DNA of 64,000 bases from Smallanthus sonchifolius (Eukaryota; Streptophyta; Magnoliopsida; Asterales; Asteraceae): contig CM042032.1 of the NCBI GenBank assembly GCA_023525975.1, positions 71,694,260 to 71,758,259 of the forward strand, in the 5' to 3' direction. The stretch's first letter is position 1. Each line of letters starts with the position of its first letter. Positions 22,366-34,056 of the stretch are shown in pieces. The notes beneath the pieces were generated by a model. The model ran no database searches, was not told the origin of the DNA, and saw only the letters and a list, made by a program, of their open reading frames with translations. The position numbers and the translations under genes are program-made.

Positions 22366-24869
22366 TGTCACACCCTCAAAATCCACCAGCGGAGTTTTAC
22401 CGCGAGGCGCGTGACATACCACGATCTCAGTTGTTAGTTACACGTATTGACTCTATATGAATTTAAATAAAATACCGTTGCTGCTCATAGTCACGAGACA
22501 ACAATCTTTAAGTTTGAAAATGTTGCGGAAGCGTAAATAAAATCCAATGCAAGTAAAAGTCAAATGCGCAAAACAAGGCGCCCAAACCATGCAGTTTGAG
22601 TAAATAATATAAGTTCAGTGTTTGAAAATGATGGGACTCCATGCATGTCCTATGCTCGTGCTCAATGCCTTAGCGACCTGAGAAAAACATGCTAAAAGTG
22701 TCAACACAATGGTTGGTGAGTTCACAAGTTTGAATGTAAGTAAAAGTTTGATGTTTGCAAGATAGTGTAAATAATGTATACCGATAGATAGCTAGTCTAT
22801 GTCATGCTACTACAAGTGTTTCGAAACTGAAGCTGACTGTTTGTGTTTATTTGCCTTCCGCCATGTCTACCGATCAATGGCAAATGTTTTGGTCAATATT
22901 ACACCCGTTCGACCTCCAGTCGAGTTCGGTGGGGCTTGTCAAAACCCAGTAGTACTACTCAAATTACCTCGCTATGTTCCAATACTAATGGTTAGAGAAT
23001 GTAAGGACCTATGTGGTATGTTTGCACTTTAGTAAGCAAGCGATAATATAATAATACAAAATCCAAAATGTTTGCGAGCATGTTTTCTCCCCCAAAAAGG
23101 AAAGTAAGTAAAAGAGCGGGGTAGTGAAACTCACCTTAGTATGCGTATGAAAGAAAGCGAAGTGAAAACTGTTAGACCTCTAACCGCCACCTAAAACCAT
23201 AGGTCTATAAGCGTGTGTCCGTGTATGTTGACATGAACCCTTAGTATCCAAACAATACCATTGTTTAAGTGTTTAGAAAAGATTTACAAGTTTGACTCAA
23301 GTTTGACCCGACGACCCGTTGATGACACGTTGTAAGTAATTATGTTTGTTCAGTATAACAATACTACATTATACACAAATGATCACGTTGTAGCACTTAG
23401 CAACAAATCTTATTTGTTCTATCAAGATAGCAAGTTTTCATAATTAACAGGTTTCTATAAATAGAAAGTTTCCATAAATAGTAAGCATGTTCAAGATTCA
23501 TGTTTCCAGGAATTTTCATTATTAATATGTTTGTATGATTACTATGACATGTTCAAGATCATCACATCACATACCAATTGTATAGAACTTAACATGTGAT
23601 TCACAATTCAAGACAAAGTTTCTATCTTTAGTAACCTATGAGAGGTATGCATGATTTCAAGCATCCAATACATTGCAACATGTTATTATGTCCTAACTAG
23701 CATAAAGCTATCATTAGACCATATCATACATGTATAATTAGCAAGCTATGAACACTTTAGAAAATTAAAGGTTCCTCTTTTAGTAAGTTTGTAAAACCGA
23801 GCTAGGTATTAGAAATCTAGTTTCACAATTCACTTATACAAGAATCAAGTAGGGTATAAACATTATCATATCATCCAAATCATGTCTAGTATGCAAGATG
23901 GAATTCCTCAAAAGTTTCCATTATAAGTAAGTTATGATTTCTAGCTTGTTTAACGAGATTCAAAGCATCAAACCAATTACATACAACCTATCTAATAAGA
24001 TTATAACCATAGTAAGCATTAAACACATCTAACATGCAATCCTATACCATTACATAATCAAAAAGTTTCATCTTTTAACAAGTTACTAATCATATGAAGC
24101 TAGAGTTTTCCAAATAACCATATAAACATCAAATAAATGCAAAACAATGATAAAGACATCATCTTTATTTTAAAAATTCATGTTTGGATGAACTAGGGTT
24201 TCAATATAAATTCTAGGAATAAAAAAATGATGAAATTGAACGAAACAACTTACGTAGGATTGTTAGAAACGCTTAGAGGAGTCCAAATACGCGTTCAATT
24301 GCAAGATTGGAGATCAAACGAGAGGTGTTTGGGTTGTTCTTGGTTTCAGTCGCAAGAGGAACAAAAAAGGGTTTAGGGGTTTTTTTTTTTTATAAAATTC
24401 CATTTATAATATAATCCATGGGTTTTAAATTTGGATAATAATAATCATGGGCTAATTTAAATGGGTTTTTAAACTTATCTAATTAATCCACTATATAAAA
24501 TTGTTTTAAATAATTATTTTTATAAAAGTTCCATATCTATAAAAATAATCAGTAAAATTTATATCTGATAATTCTACACGATTACATGAAAGTTCACATA
24601 ATTAACAGAAAATTCACATAATACATAAATTCACATAATTTATATAAAAATAATTATTCGCAATTATTTTTATTAGTTCACCAACGTTACGGGTTCGAAT
24701 CGTGTGTGATCCGGTAATTCTACGGTTTGTGCGAACTGACACATCTAACTAATCCTAGTTAAATGTAATGCATGAGTGAATATTCGAGATAACTGAGTTT
24801 GACTAAATAAATGTTTGAAATAACGATGTTTGTGTTAACGGGGTTAACCTGAAAATGTCGGATGTCACA
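22366..24869 (-). repeat. 5' LTR of the chromovirus (2,504 bp)
   Basis: Collinear with 14088-16623, with TG...CA ends on the minus strand. Differences are mainly single bases plus a deletion of about 30 bp near 24360. Confidence 0.9.
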
Positions 24870-24874
24870 TTCCT

Positions 24875-26300
24875 CATGGAAAGTGTATTGTTGGTTGTCG
24901 TTGGGTATTCACAGTCAAACTCAACCCTTATGGTTCTTTGCATCGCTTGAAAGCCCGGTTAGTGACTAAGGGTTATTCTCAAGCTAACGGTATTGATTAT
25001 GATGAGACTTTCTCCTCGTTTGCCAAAATGTCGTTTGTGTGCATTTTTATTGCTCTTGTCGTTATTAATCTTTGGCCACTCCACCAGCTTGATGTTAAGA
25101 ATGTCTTTCTTAACAGTTTTCTTGAGGAGGAGGAGGTATATAGGGAGCAACCACCTAATTTTATTGTCGATGAAGAGGCCTCAAAAGTATGTCGATTATG
25201 TCGTTCTCAATATGGCCTTAAGCAGTCTCCCAAGTCATGGTTTGATCAGTTTTCTAGTGTTATGAGAGAATTTGGGATGGTTCGAAGTGCATATGATCAC
25301 TATGTATTCTTCAGACACCGATAGGGTTGAAGGATTGTTGTGGTTGTTTATGTGGATGACATCATATTCACAAGGGATGATGAGGTTGATATTAACAGTT
25401 CCTTCAGTCTCAGTTCCAGATCTGCGACTTAGGCCGACTTCGATACTTCATTGGCATAGAAGTATCTCGCTCTCCACAAGGAATACTTCTTTTTCAGCGA
25501 AAGTGTGTCTTTGACATGCTATTTGAGTGTGGGTTACTGGGTGGTAAGCTAGTTGATAGCCCAATGCTTCCTACAGGAAAGCTCCTTCCAGTGGACGGGA
25601 GCCCGATGAAGGATCTAAAACGAGACAGATGGTTGGAAGCTTAATTCCTTGACAATTACTCTACCATATATTTCATTTATCGTGATCGTTCTGAGTCAGT
25701 TCATAGCGACGCCTTATACAGGACATTAGGATGTTACTCTTCGTGTATTGAGGTATCTCAATACTACACCGGGTAGAGGGATTTTTTATTTTGATCAGGG
25801 TCACTGTCATGTGGGTACATTTATAGATGATATGGGTTCGTCGTCTTCTTAGGGAACTCGGGGTTTTCACGATGATACCGGGTATTGCGTGCTTGTTGAG
25901 GGAAATCGTGTGTCCTAGAAGAGTAAGAAGCAACACACAATATCTAGATCGAGTGCTGAGTCAGAGTATAGAGCCATGACAGATGTCACGTCTGAGATGA
26001 TATGGGTTCGTCGTCTTCTTAGGGAACTCGGGGTTGTTTCTGACGACTTGATGCAATTATATTGTGATAGCCAATTAGCTATACATATAGCCAAGAATCA
26101 CTTATTTCATGAGAGGTCGAAACACATAGAGGTCGACTGTCATCTAATTAGGGATAGGGTAGTAGGCGCTCAAACGGATCCTCCATCTATTCAACCGATT
26201 CACATGAAGACATAGTTTCAACTTGTAGATATTTTTACCAAACCTCTCTAGAAACCACAAATAAATTTTATTTGTAACAAGTGAGGCATGATTAACTTCT
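24875..26300 (+). pseudogene. Copia reverse transcriptase and RNase H (right part of split element)
   Basis: It resumes the frame cut at 14082: GCRWVFTVKLNPYGSLHRLK, then RLVTKGYSQANGIDYDETFS, QLDVKNVFLNSFLEEEEVY and LKQSPKSWFDQF, with a stop at 25324. The catalytic YVDD is intact in a shifted frame near 25350 (VYVDDIIF). RNase H follows with KKQHTISRSSAESEYRAM, LYCDSQLAIHIAKN and HIEVDCHLIRD, and a remnant of the end motif VDIFTKPL interrupted by stops. It carries a 41 bp internal duplication (see 25825-26035). Confidence 0.82.
25825..26035 (+). repeat. 41 bp exact direct repeat, 170 bp apart, inside copia RNase H
   Basis: 25825-25865 and 25995-26035 are identical, starting AGATGATATGGGTTCG and ending AACTCGGGGTT. 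Only the second copy fits the RNase H reading frame (MIWVRRLLRELGV). The first replaces the expected DADWAG-type motif. This looks like a template jump or patch-like gene conversion. Confidence 0.85.
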
Positions 26301-26321
26301 ATGCTCCAACTTGAGTAGGAG

Positions 26322-26477
26322 TGTTAATTGTATACAGTGCATTTAGCATTTAGTTTGGTTTATTAGTTTATGACCAGTTGGCCCAGTATAGGCTTCTCTA
26401 GGGTTTATTTCTTGTATATATATTGAGGGTTCCTCCTCCGTTATAATCATTCATATATTATTACAATTCACTTTACA
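26322..26477 (+). repeat. 3' LTR of the split copia element
   Basis: A 156 bp copy of 11624-11774, preceded by the purine-rich TTGAGTAGGAG. It ends TTTACA. Confidence 0.8.
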
Positions 26478-26527
26478 ATTTTTATTAGTTTATTAGTTAC
26501 TCTTGGGAACATGATCCTAAGAATTGA

Positions 26528-27211
26528 TGTTAGCAAGCTATGTTTAGAAATGCATAAGCGAAGTTGTTGCTAGTAAGTAACTTCATATCGACAAGACGAC
26601 AACAAGCTACTGCCAATAGAGTAAGAGTTACAAACAATGGGTACTTGGTGTTCATATGAGAATATGATTATGATAACATGTTCTCGTTGATGGAATAAGT
26701 TTAATACTAAAGCTAAGTTTAATACTAAAGTTAAGTGTTTTGGTGCTAATAACTACTGGTGCTAAGAACTCCCTGATGATGAGGAAGTTACTACCATTGG
26801 TGAATGCGTGCTTTGATGAACAAATAGACATCTGAAGAAGATACCATTTATTGAAACATTATCTGAAGATACGATCTTTATTTAAACATTATCCTTTTAT
26901 AATCTTGCTTAATATTTTAAATATCTTTTTCTATTACTCGGAGATTAGTTAGCTATCTTTTTGGCTAAAGAATCATATATATCAATGTAATAGTAAACCT
27001 TAGATACAAGTCATTTGTGCTCATAAGTGTTTGTTATTAAATTGTATCAATACTCAATAACTAGCAATTATTAGCAATTCATTATTCTTCATTAATTTAG
27101 TGGTTACACATATGTATAGTCTAGTTCATTCATTACTTGTATTTATTTTTGTATCTCTTTTATATAGACTCATCCACTACTTGTGTGATCATTGAGACTT
27201 CATTTATCTCA
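26528..27211 (+). repeat. LTR of a second copia element
   Basis: Starts TGTTAGCAAGC and ends TTTATCTCA, immediately followed by TGGTATCAGAGC (PBS, 27212-27223). The left boundary is chosen from the TG start and typical size. It contains two short duplications (AGTTTAATACTAAAG at about 26700). No matching 3' LTR is in the window. Confidence 0.65.
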
Positions 27212-27223
27212 TGGTATCAGAGC
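27212..27223 (+). promoter_or_regulatory. PBS of the second copia element
   Basis: TGGTATCAGAGC directly after the LTR end at 27211, complementary to initiator tRNA-Met. Confidence 0.8.
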
Positions 27224-27299
27224 TTTGGATCTCCCCACCCCTTGTTCTTCTTTTCCCAACTCATCACGATTCTCACCTCACTCGAAGATCAGACACCAT

Positions 27300-28840
27300 C
27301 CAAAGTTTAACATCTCTCTAATAGCATCATTGTCCACCATGTGGTATGTTGATTTGGGGGCACCGATCATATGACGACCTCCCCCTATCTGTCTCTAACC
27401 CGTCACCAGCATCAGGTACAAAATCGGTCACATTTGGGAATGGGCATTCTCTCCTTAAAACCTATACAGGTCATGCCACAATCTCACCAAATCTTCAATT
27501 ACGTGATATTTTGGTTGTCCCTAACCTTACTAAAAATATTCTCCCCTTAAGCACACTTACAAAAAATAATGCGGTTGATGTCTTATTTTCTTATCCTATG
27601 TTTTATATCCCAGATAGACACAACAAACAAGTTCTCACCCAGGTACAAACAAGTTCTCTAACCCGTCACCAGCATCAGGTACAAAATCGGTCACATTTGG
27701 GAACGGGCATTCTCTCCCTAAAACCTATACAGGTCATGCCACAATCTCACCAAATCTTCAATTATGTGATATTTTGGTTGTCCCTAACCTTATAAAAATT
27801 TTCTCCCCATTAGCACGCTTACAAAAAAATAATGCGGTTGATGTCTTATTTTCTTATCCTATGTTTAATATCCCGGATAGACACAACAAACAAGTTCTCG
27901 CCCAGGTACAAACAAGTTCTCTAACCCGTCACTTGCATCAGGTACAAAATCGGTCACATTTGGGAATGGGCATTCTCTCCCTAAAACCTATACAGGTCAT
28001 GCCACAATCTCACCAAATCTTCAATTATGTGATATTTTGGTTGTCCCTAACCTTACTAAAAATCTTCTCCCCGTAAGCACACTTACAAAAAATAATGTGG
28101 TTGATGTCTTATTTTCTTATCCTATGTTTTATATCCCAGATAGACACAACAAACGAGGTACAAACAAGTTCTCTAACCCGTCACCAGCATCAGGTACAAA
28201 ATCGGTTACATTTGGGAATGGGCATTCTCCCACTAAAACCTATACATGTCATGCCACAATCTCACCAAATCTTCAATTACGTGATATTTTGGTTGTCCCT
28301 AACCTTACTAAAAATATTCTCTCCGTAAGCACACTTACAAAAAATAATGCGGTTGATGTCTTATTTTCTTATCCCATGTTTTATATCCCGGATAGACACA
28401 ACAAACAAGTTCTCGCCCAGGGACGATGTGATGACGGTTTACATGTTCTTCAAACCAACCATGAAGCTCTTGTTACAAGTGCTTCTTGTCCTAAAGCATC
28501 ATATGAAGTTTAGCTATTAAAACATTACAAAAAATGGGACGTTTAGCTCTAACTTCGATACCGGGTCTTTGCTCGCCATGCCAATTGGCTAAAGCACGTC
28601 GGCTACCATTTGATGACAATTGTCAACGTGCTTTGAATCATTTGGACCTCGTTCATTGTGATCTATGGGGACCGTCACCGGTTATATCGGTTAACAATTT
28701 TCGATACTATGCGGTGTTTATTGACGACTACTCTCGGTTTTGTTGGTTGTAGCCTCTACAAAAACAAGTCTGAGTTCTATAATGCGCTCACAATTTTTTT
28801 TAACTTTGTTCAAACACAATTTTTTTGCCCTTACAATTGA
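27300..28840 (+). pseudogene. Copia protease to integrase remnant with internal tandem expansion
   Basis: Gag is missing. The frame opens with MWYVDLGAPI (degraded WYVDSGATDH protease site). Four tandem copies of the protease/pre-integrase segment follow (27392-28421), each ending in PMFYIPDRHNKQVLAQ-like sequence, and only the last continues into GRCDDGLHVLQTNHEAL. The integrase zinc half follows (CSPCQLAKARRLPF) and then the core start LDLVHCDLWGPSP and YAVFIDDYSRFCW. It ends abruptly near 28840. The repeat period is not a multiple of three, so each copy is in a different frame. Confidence 0.75.
27392..28421 (+). repeat. Four tandem copies of a ~263 bp pol segment
   Basis: TCTCTAACCCGTCAC begins at 27392, 27655, 27918 and 28170, giving spacings of 263, 263 and 252 bp. 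Copies are over 95% identical by eye. The junction carries microhomology: CAGGTACAAA occurs both inside the unit and at its end. Confidence 0.9.
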
Positions 28841-29662
28841 TTGGCTATTTTGAAGTTCTTGTGTTTTTGGTTTGATTGAATATTTATTCTTGGTTATTAA
28901 TTAACTTAGTACTTACGACACTATAACAAATAATTAATATATCAATTTAAAAATATGGAATTAGAATTCACTATCCAACAGTTACACTATTGAGTATTGA
29001 ATGTTCATATGTTACAAAGTTACATTAGTTTGTAAAAATGTATGTGAATATGGATTTCTATTAAATTTGTATTAATTGTATTTTAAAAGCAATATAATAT
29101 AATTTGACATACATGAATTTATAATTTTTCAGTTTAACTGGGTTGTTTGGTTACAAGAATATGGTCCAATAAATATCTATGCTACTAGAACTCAAAAGTG
29201 AAGGAGGAATACAATAATTTCAACTTTCAAGGTACATTCTAAAATTTGCACCTATATTTGTTTATGATGTTAGACCCTATGCTTATTGTTAGTCATATTT
29301 GGTATTTATTATGCACATGAATTGTCTCCTATTTCATATTATAACTAATGACCATGTTCTGCATTATGATGTTTTCCTTAATTAAGTTTTGGCAGCCAAC
29401 ATATGTGTTTTATCTTCAAAACAAAACATTTCCATCAGCTAGAAAATAGAAATTATTAATAACATGCATAAGCAATTAGAAGTGGTTCCTTTTGTTTACA
29501 TTAATCCCATATTTATGATCATTCATTGGCAAGAGGACTAAATATTTGTTTCTTTGTTACTGTTACTAAGCTTGTGCGTTTGGTTTTGGTGACTTGAATT
29601 CATGTATTGACTATTGTTTAATTATTTATAGATTTCTGAAGGCCCATCACCAAGCTGAGGCA
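28841..29662. other. AT-rich intergenic sequence, nothing recognised
   Basis: No domain-bearing frame, LTR end, terminal repeat or RNA gene is visible. Confidence 0.5.
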
Positions 29663-29679
29663 TGTTGTGTTATTTTGTT

Positions 29680-29785
29680 TTTTTTTAACGGCAAATTTCT
29701 TCATTTAGTGGGATTTGAACCCATGATCTTTAGGTCTTTAGGTGTTTAGGCTTTGCCTCTACCACTGGACCACCACCCCAATGGC
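29680..29785 (-). mobile_element. tRNA-derived SINE with 17 bp target duplication
   Basis: The minus strand has an A box TGGTCCAGTGGTAGAGGC and a B box GGTTCAAATCC at RNA polymerase III spacing, then ATTTGCCGTTAAAAAAAA as a short A tail. TGTTGTGTTATTTTGTT (29663-29679) and TGTTGTGATATTTTGTT (29786-29802) flank it, a 17 bp duplication with one mismatch. The short body suggests a simple tRNA-related SINE. Confidence 0.8.
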
Positions 29786-29802
29786 TGTTGTGATATTTTG
29801 TT

Positions 29803-30080
29803 AGCTAATGGATTTATTGCATTGTGTTATGAAATGCACTTGCCTTTCCTATGGAATTAATTGCTTTTGCAAATTAGTATCAAATCCTCAAAGAAACAAA
29901 CTATATCATAAATTACGTAGTTAATACTAAAAGTGTTTATGATATTGATAATTTGATGATTGATTACAAAACTACGAGTATATATTTATAGGGTACAATA
30001 CAAGTAGAGATTATCTCTAAATATGGTGGAGATAATCATATAGATATTACAATAATTCAAATAAATAGTATAGACCAATA
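29803..30080 (-). repeat. AT-rich sequence ending in the 3' LTR of a copia fragment
   Basis: The right edge at about 30080 follows a minus-strand G-rich purine tract (GCGGGGGAA) and reads TATTGGTC into the LTR. The other end is not resolved and probably lies between about 29880 and 29940. Bases from 29803 to that point show no feature. Confidence 0.45.
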
Positions 30081-30585
30081 TTCCCCCGCAGTTCGAACCA
30101 GAATAAGATGAACGCTAAAACTGGTTTCAAAAGTCTGGTACAGATGACGTGGTAGATCTTTGGTGAAAATATCTCCATACTATGAAGATGACGGGACATG
30201 TAGAACCGTATGTGACCGAGGCGAACATTTTTCCAAACAAAATGTAAGTCAATCTCTACATGTTTTCGTCGTTTATGTTGAACCGGGTTCTAAGATAAGT
30301 ATACTGCTGAAACATTATCACAATAAACAATGGTAGACTTTCGAAGTGGGACATATAATTGGAGAAGCAGACTTTGTAACCAACGTGTTTCGACTATTGC
30401 ATTAGCGACACCCATGTACTCGGCTTCAGCACTCGACCTGGAGATAGTATGTTGACATTTGGATGACCATGAAATTAGGTTATATCCAAGGAAAACATGG
30501 TAACCCGAAATAGACCATCTAGAGTCGGGATATCTCCCAGTCGGCATCGGAGTAGACGGTGAGATTGTGGCTAGGTGAACCAACT
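30081..30585 (-). pseudogene. Copia RNase H fragment
   Basis: Minus-strand RNase H: GRYPDSRWSISGYHVFLGYN, KCQHTISRSSAEAEYMGVAN, ETRWLQSLLLQL and VYCDNVSAVYLS, then a stop and HKRRKHVEIDLHF in the next frame. Truncated upstream at about 30585. It is the 3' end of an element whose remainder is gone. Confidence 0.75.
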
Positions 30586-31997
30586 AGCCATTAGGGGTGA
30601 GCGATTAAAGGTTCCTACCCTTTAGAACCTCGAACCCGAACTATTAAAACCTTGAGAAAAAACCTTACAAGACACATGGGCCGGTTAAAGGTTATGAGAT
30701 TTTATTAGTTCAAGGTTCCGGGTCAGTTCCTTGTAAACCCCACCAGTGGGTAAAGCTCGCGCTTGTTTTCTAAAGATAGTTTATAAAACATTGGCTAAGC
30801 TTTTATAAAACTAAATCCCATAAATGTTTTACAAATTAATCGATTTAAATCAAATGGGATTTAAATTTTGAATTCTCTAGTAGATGGAATCTACTAAACA
30901 TGTGTCTTCCAAACTTGCTAGGGTTAAAGCCAAAACCAAAGTAGAAATATCAAACCATCTTTTGAATTGCAAAAGTAAATCTTTCTATTTAGGTGTAAGA
31001 CACTTAACTCTTGCATACAAGTCAAAGACGCATTTCTTAAGACTCAAAACCCGGAGAAAAAATGTATGAAAATGGGTTTGGAATGACAAACTAGAGGTTT
31101 AAATTTAAAACGTAAGAAATCCGGTATTTCTAGTTTTAGTTTTGTAACACTTTCGAGTCTAACACTAACTTTCGTTAAAAATTCTATTAAGTTTGTATAA
31201 AATGACTATTTTACCCTTTTTATAAATGAAAGCAAAAATATAGATAGAGGAGTCTGTTTACTCTCCCTTTTTATAAATCACCACTAAATTGGCGATTGCG
31301 AAGTGCCCTAGGTCGAGCCGTCGTTGAGACCAGTGAGTGTGATTCAACGATTGTGTGAAAAAAAATCAAAATTAGCGTCCATCACAAAAATGCCGCTGCC
31401 TCCCATTCCGTTTTTAACGGTTTCATTATGGACAAGTCCAACAAAAGCCCAATATATATGAAATCTTTTTAAAAAAAAAATGAAGGCACAAAAATACCCC
31501 TTGGCCCATTGGGCCCCCCGATCATGAATTGTATTGGATTTGTGAATTTGTCTTTGTTCTCCAAAAACTCTCTAAATTGTTTAGAAAGTTATTGTAGTTT
31601 AAACTTTTTTTAAAAGGTTTCTCTATTGATTCACGTTATTTCTGTTTTTCTATTTCTACATCATATATTTGTAATAGTGACATGTTTGGTTTTGGCCAAC
31701 ATATGAACTCAGCATCCAATAACTGTCACTAGCCTACATCAACAGCATACACATACATGAAAGCAACCAACTATATATTTATTGTTTTTATAGAAGTATG
31801 AAATATGAAGTTGAATACCCTAATCATTAATAAATCTCAACATGGCCCATCAACATTAACTAGTGGGCTAGCTTAATTACTATTAGTTATTGCATACATG
31901 GCCCGTCAGCATTAACTATTGGGGTAACTTAATTTCTATTAGTTATTACATGTTCTTAATGACTCACTGCACCCAACTAAAGGAGTCATAAAAAAGT
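30586..31997. other. Intergenic sequence with a hAT-like terminus and a 56 bp tandem duplication
   Basis: TAGGGGTGAGC at 30593 looks like a hAT-type terminal repeat, but no matching right end was found. 31841-31896 and 31897-31952 are two tandem 56 bp copies starting CATGGCCCATCAACATTAAC. The rest shows nothing. Confidence 0.45.
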
Positions 31998-32129
31998 GTG
32001 AATTGCGGCGGGGTGTTAAAATTTGTAATACTCGGTTTCAACGACCTGTACACTGGTATTCACCCTGTGAAAAAATATCACGTCGAAACGCTGATAAAAA
32101 TAAGAACGACGAACGTCGATACACCAATG

Positions 32130-32310
32130 TGGCAATTTATTCTTCAATCCCACAAATATCGGCCAACTATTGGTGTTCTTCAATATTTGACTATTAGTCA
32201 TCCTGACCTTTCCTTTGCTATCAACTAGATCTACGAGATCATGCATCAACCTACAACATAGATGTGATCAAACGAATATTTGGGTATCTAGGGCTTGGTT
32301 GAGTTTAAAA
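32130..32310 (+). pseudogene. Short copia RT-RNase H connector fragment
   Basis: The frame reads GVLQYLTISHPDLSFAIN, a stop, then IYEIMHQPTT and IKRIFGYLG, matching the copia stretch GALQYLTxTRPDLxxAVN...MHxPTxxHxxAVKRILRYLK. Nothing else of an element is beside it. Confidence 0.65.
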
Positions 32311-33049
32311 TTATTATGTCTACAAATACATAATATATCGTACCATTATTCATTTTATACACACAAAATTTTATACCATAATAATATACATTACTACCAT
32401 ATTGTATAAAGATAAGAGTTGTTACAAAAGAATGTATTTGAGGTTGATCTTGTATTATGTTTAAAGATGTCTTCAACATGTTGACTCTCATTTTGTATCA
32501 ATTTCATCATTCTTAATTCTCTAGTTTTATAGGATGTCTCCATACATCCGTCAGTTTTCATACAAGTTTTGTTACAAAAATTACATTTTATAAATAAACT
32601 TTGGGAGAATTTCAACTCATTCAACCCATTATCTTTCTAAATACATTTTATATGTTACATGTTAACAAAAATTGATCTGTTTGTATGTAAATGAGTCAAA
32701 ATTACTACTCTAACAAACATGTCAAAATCCAAATGGGTCGCATCCTGTTGGGTACTTAAATATAGTTAAAGGAACCATATAATTACAACAATCATCTGAT
32801 TTTCAAAATAAAATGATTTAAAAGATTTTATGCGTTTTAAATACACTTAAGGTGACTGTATATACGTTCAACCCATATTTACCCTTTTAGAGACAGATTA
32901 TAACCCATATGGCCATAAAATGGGTCAAAATTGCTACCTCTTTCCTGTTAAACATCCCCCCCCCCTCTTCTATCTCTCTTCCAATTTTTTGCCACTTCTA
33001 GTTGGCATGGTTGTCTGAAGTAGGTCATATTGGCAGCAAAATCATCAGG
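32311..33049. other. Downstream flank of the BRCA2 relic, nothing recognised
   Basis: AT-rich, without domain-bearing frames. A C-tract and CT-rich run lies at 32955-32985. Confidence 0.4.
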
Positions 33050-34056
33050 TTATACTTTTCCGGCAACAATCGATGATACTTTACCCTTTAGCTTCTCAAT
33101 CATCTGCATTTAAAAAAATTGCAATAAGAACCACTAAAAATTCACTGCAAATATTCTATTATCAACCAAAATGATTCAAATCAATACCAGGATTGAGGCT
33201 TTTGCCCATTGATCAGCAGAAGCAGCAGCATCCTTCAAGTGCTTGGAATTGGCACCATCATAACTTAGAAAGTGTGTAGAGTTGTCAGTTGCTTCAGCCA
33301 CCCATATATGATTTGTATGGTCCTTGGCGCACTTTATGATATTACAAAACCCAACCTGCACAAGAAGTTGAAAATAGTTGCTTGTAACCCGCTTAATTCT
33401 TTAATTCTACTTAACGAATACGCCCTCAGCTGCAAAAGAAGACGAATAATTTGACTTTTCAAGTCAACGTCATAACAACTGAGGATGTCTTTATACCATT
33501 TACACTTGGGTGTGGTTTGTTAGTGGGACTGGGTAGAGCTCTAAAGGTTTGAAAGAGAAGAATGAGAAATTAAAAAAAAATGACTGTTTAAGAAGTTCTG
33601 TTTTAAAGCTGGTATATAAAAAGGACAGATAGGAGGATAGAGCCATAGAGGGCCCACCTAATCCCCTAAACCAAAATCTTTAAACAACCCTTTTTTTTAC
33701 TTTAATTCCTGAAAGTCTGAAACCCAAATCTCAAAACCTCAAGTGTTACTAATTTGAAACTCACAAATAGAGGTTGCAATTTTGACACGTTTTACTTATG
33801 AAGGGGTTGATTCACGCTATGTTCATCTCTAACATGCCAAAAAAATAGCTAATAGAGAAACTGGTCAAATGGGTCGAAAAAGTCAAGGTTCACCCAAAGA
33901 GTAGTACTAACGAAAAAAACCTCTAAAAATCATTTTATTAATAAAAAATAGATTAGTTTTTAGATAACTTAAATTTCGTAATGCTATCGGATACATGAAC
34001 AATTTTGTGGTAGTTAAACTGTGACCAAGTAATAGACACTACAAAGTAAGCATAAT

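Larger units (their letters stand above)
14088..24869 (-). mobile_element. Tekay/Del-like chromovirus (Ty3/gypsy) nested in copia
   Basis: A 10.8 kb element bounded by LTRs at 14088-16623 (3' LTR) and 22366-24869 (5' LTR) with a perfect target duplication TTCCT (14083-14087 and 24870-24874). The minus-strand order is 5' LTR, PBS, extra ORF, gag, protease, reverse transcriptase, RNase H, integrase, chromodomain, 3' LTR. By eye the LTRs differ at about 30 sites over the first 1.9 kb (about 1.6%), so insertion is fairly recent. The genes nevertheless carry many stops. The chromodomain and large LTRs support the Tekay/Del lineage. Confidence 0.9.
11624..26477 (+). mobile_element. Ty1/copia element, split by a nested chromovirus
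   Basis: The 5' LTR (11624-11774) and 3' LTR (26322-26477) share start TGTTAATT, the phrase TTTGGTTTATTAGTTTAT and end ATTCACTTTAC. A PBS follows the 5' LTR and a purine stretch precedes the 3' LTR. The flanks show AATTT on the left and AATTT, offset by one base, on the right, a probable 5 bp target duplication. Subtracting the chromovirus and its target duplication leaves about 4.07 kb. Gag is missing and the polyprotein is broken by stops, so the element is dead. Confidence 0.82.

Noticed and set aside
29700..29790. Minus-strand tRNA gene
   Set aside because: A and B boxes are present, but the anticodon arm is replaced by a CCTAAA-type repeat, there is an A tail, and flanking target duplications mark it as a SINE.
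30593..30760. hAT MITE starting TAGGGGTGAGC
   Set aside because: No inverted right end or 8 bp duplication could be found, so only the end-like sequence is noted.
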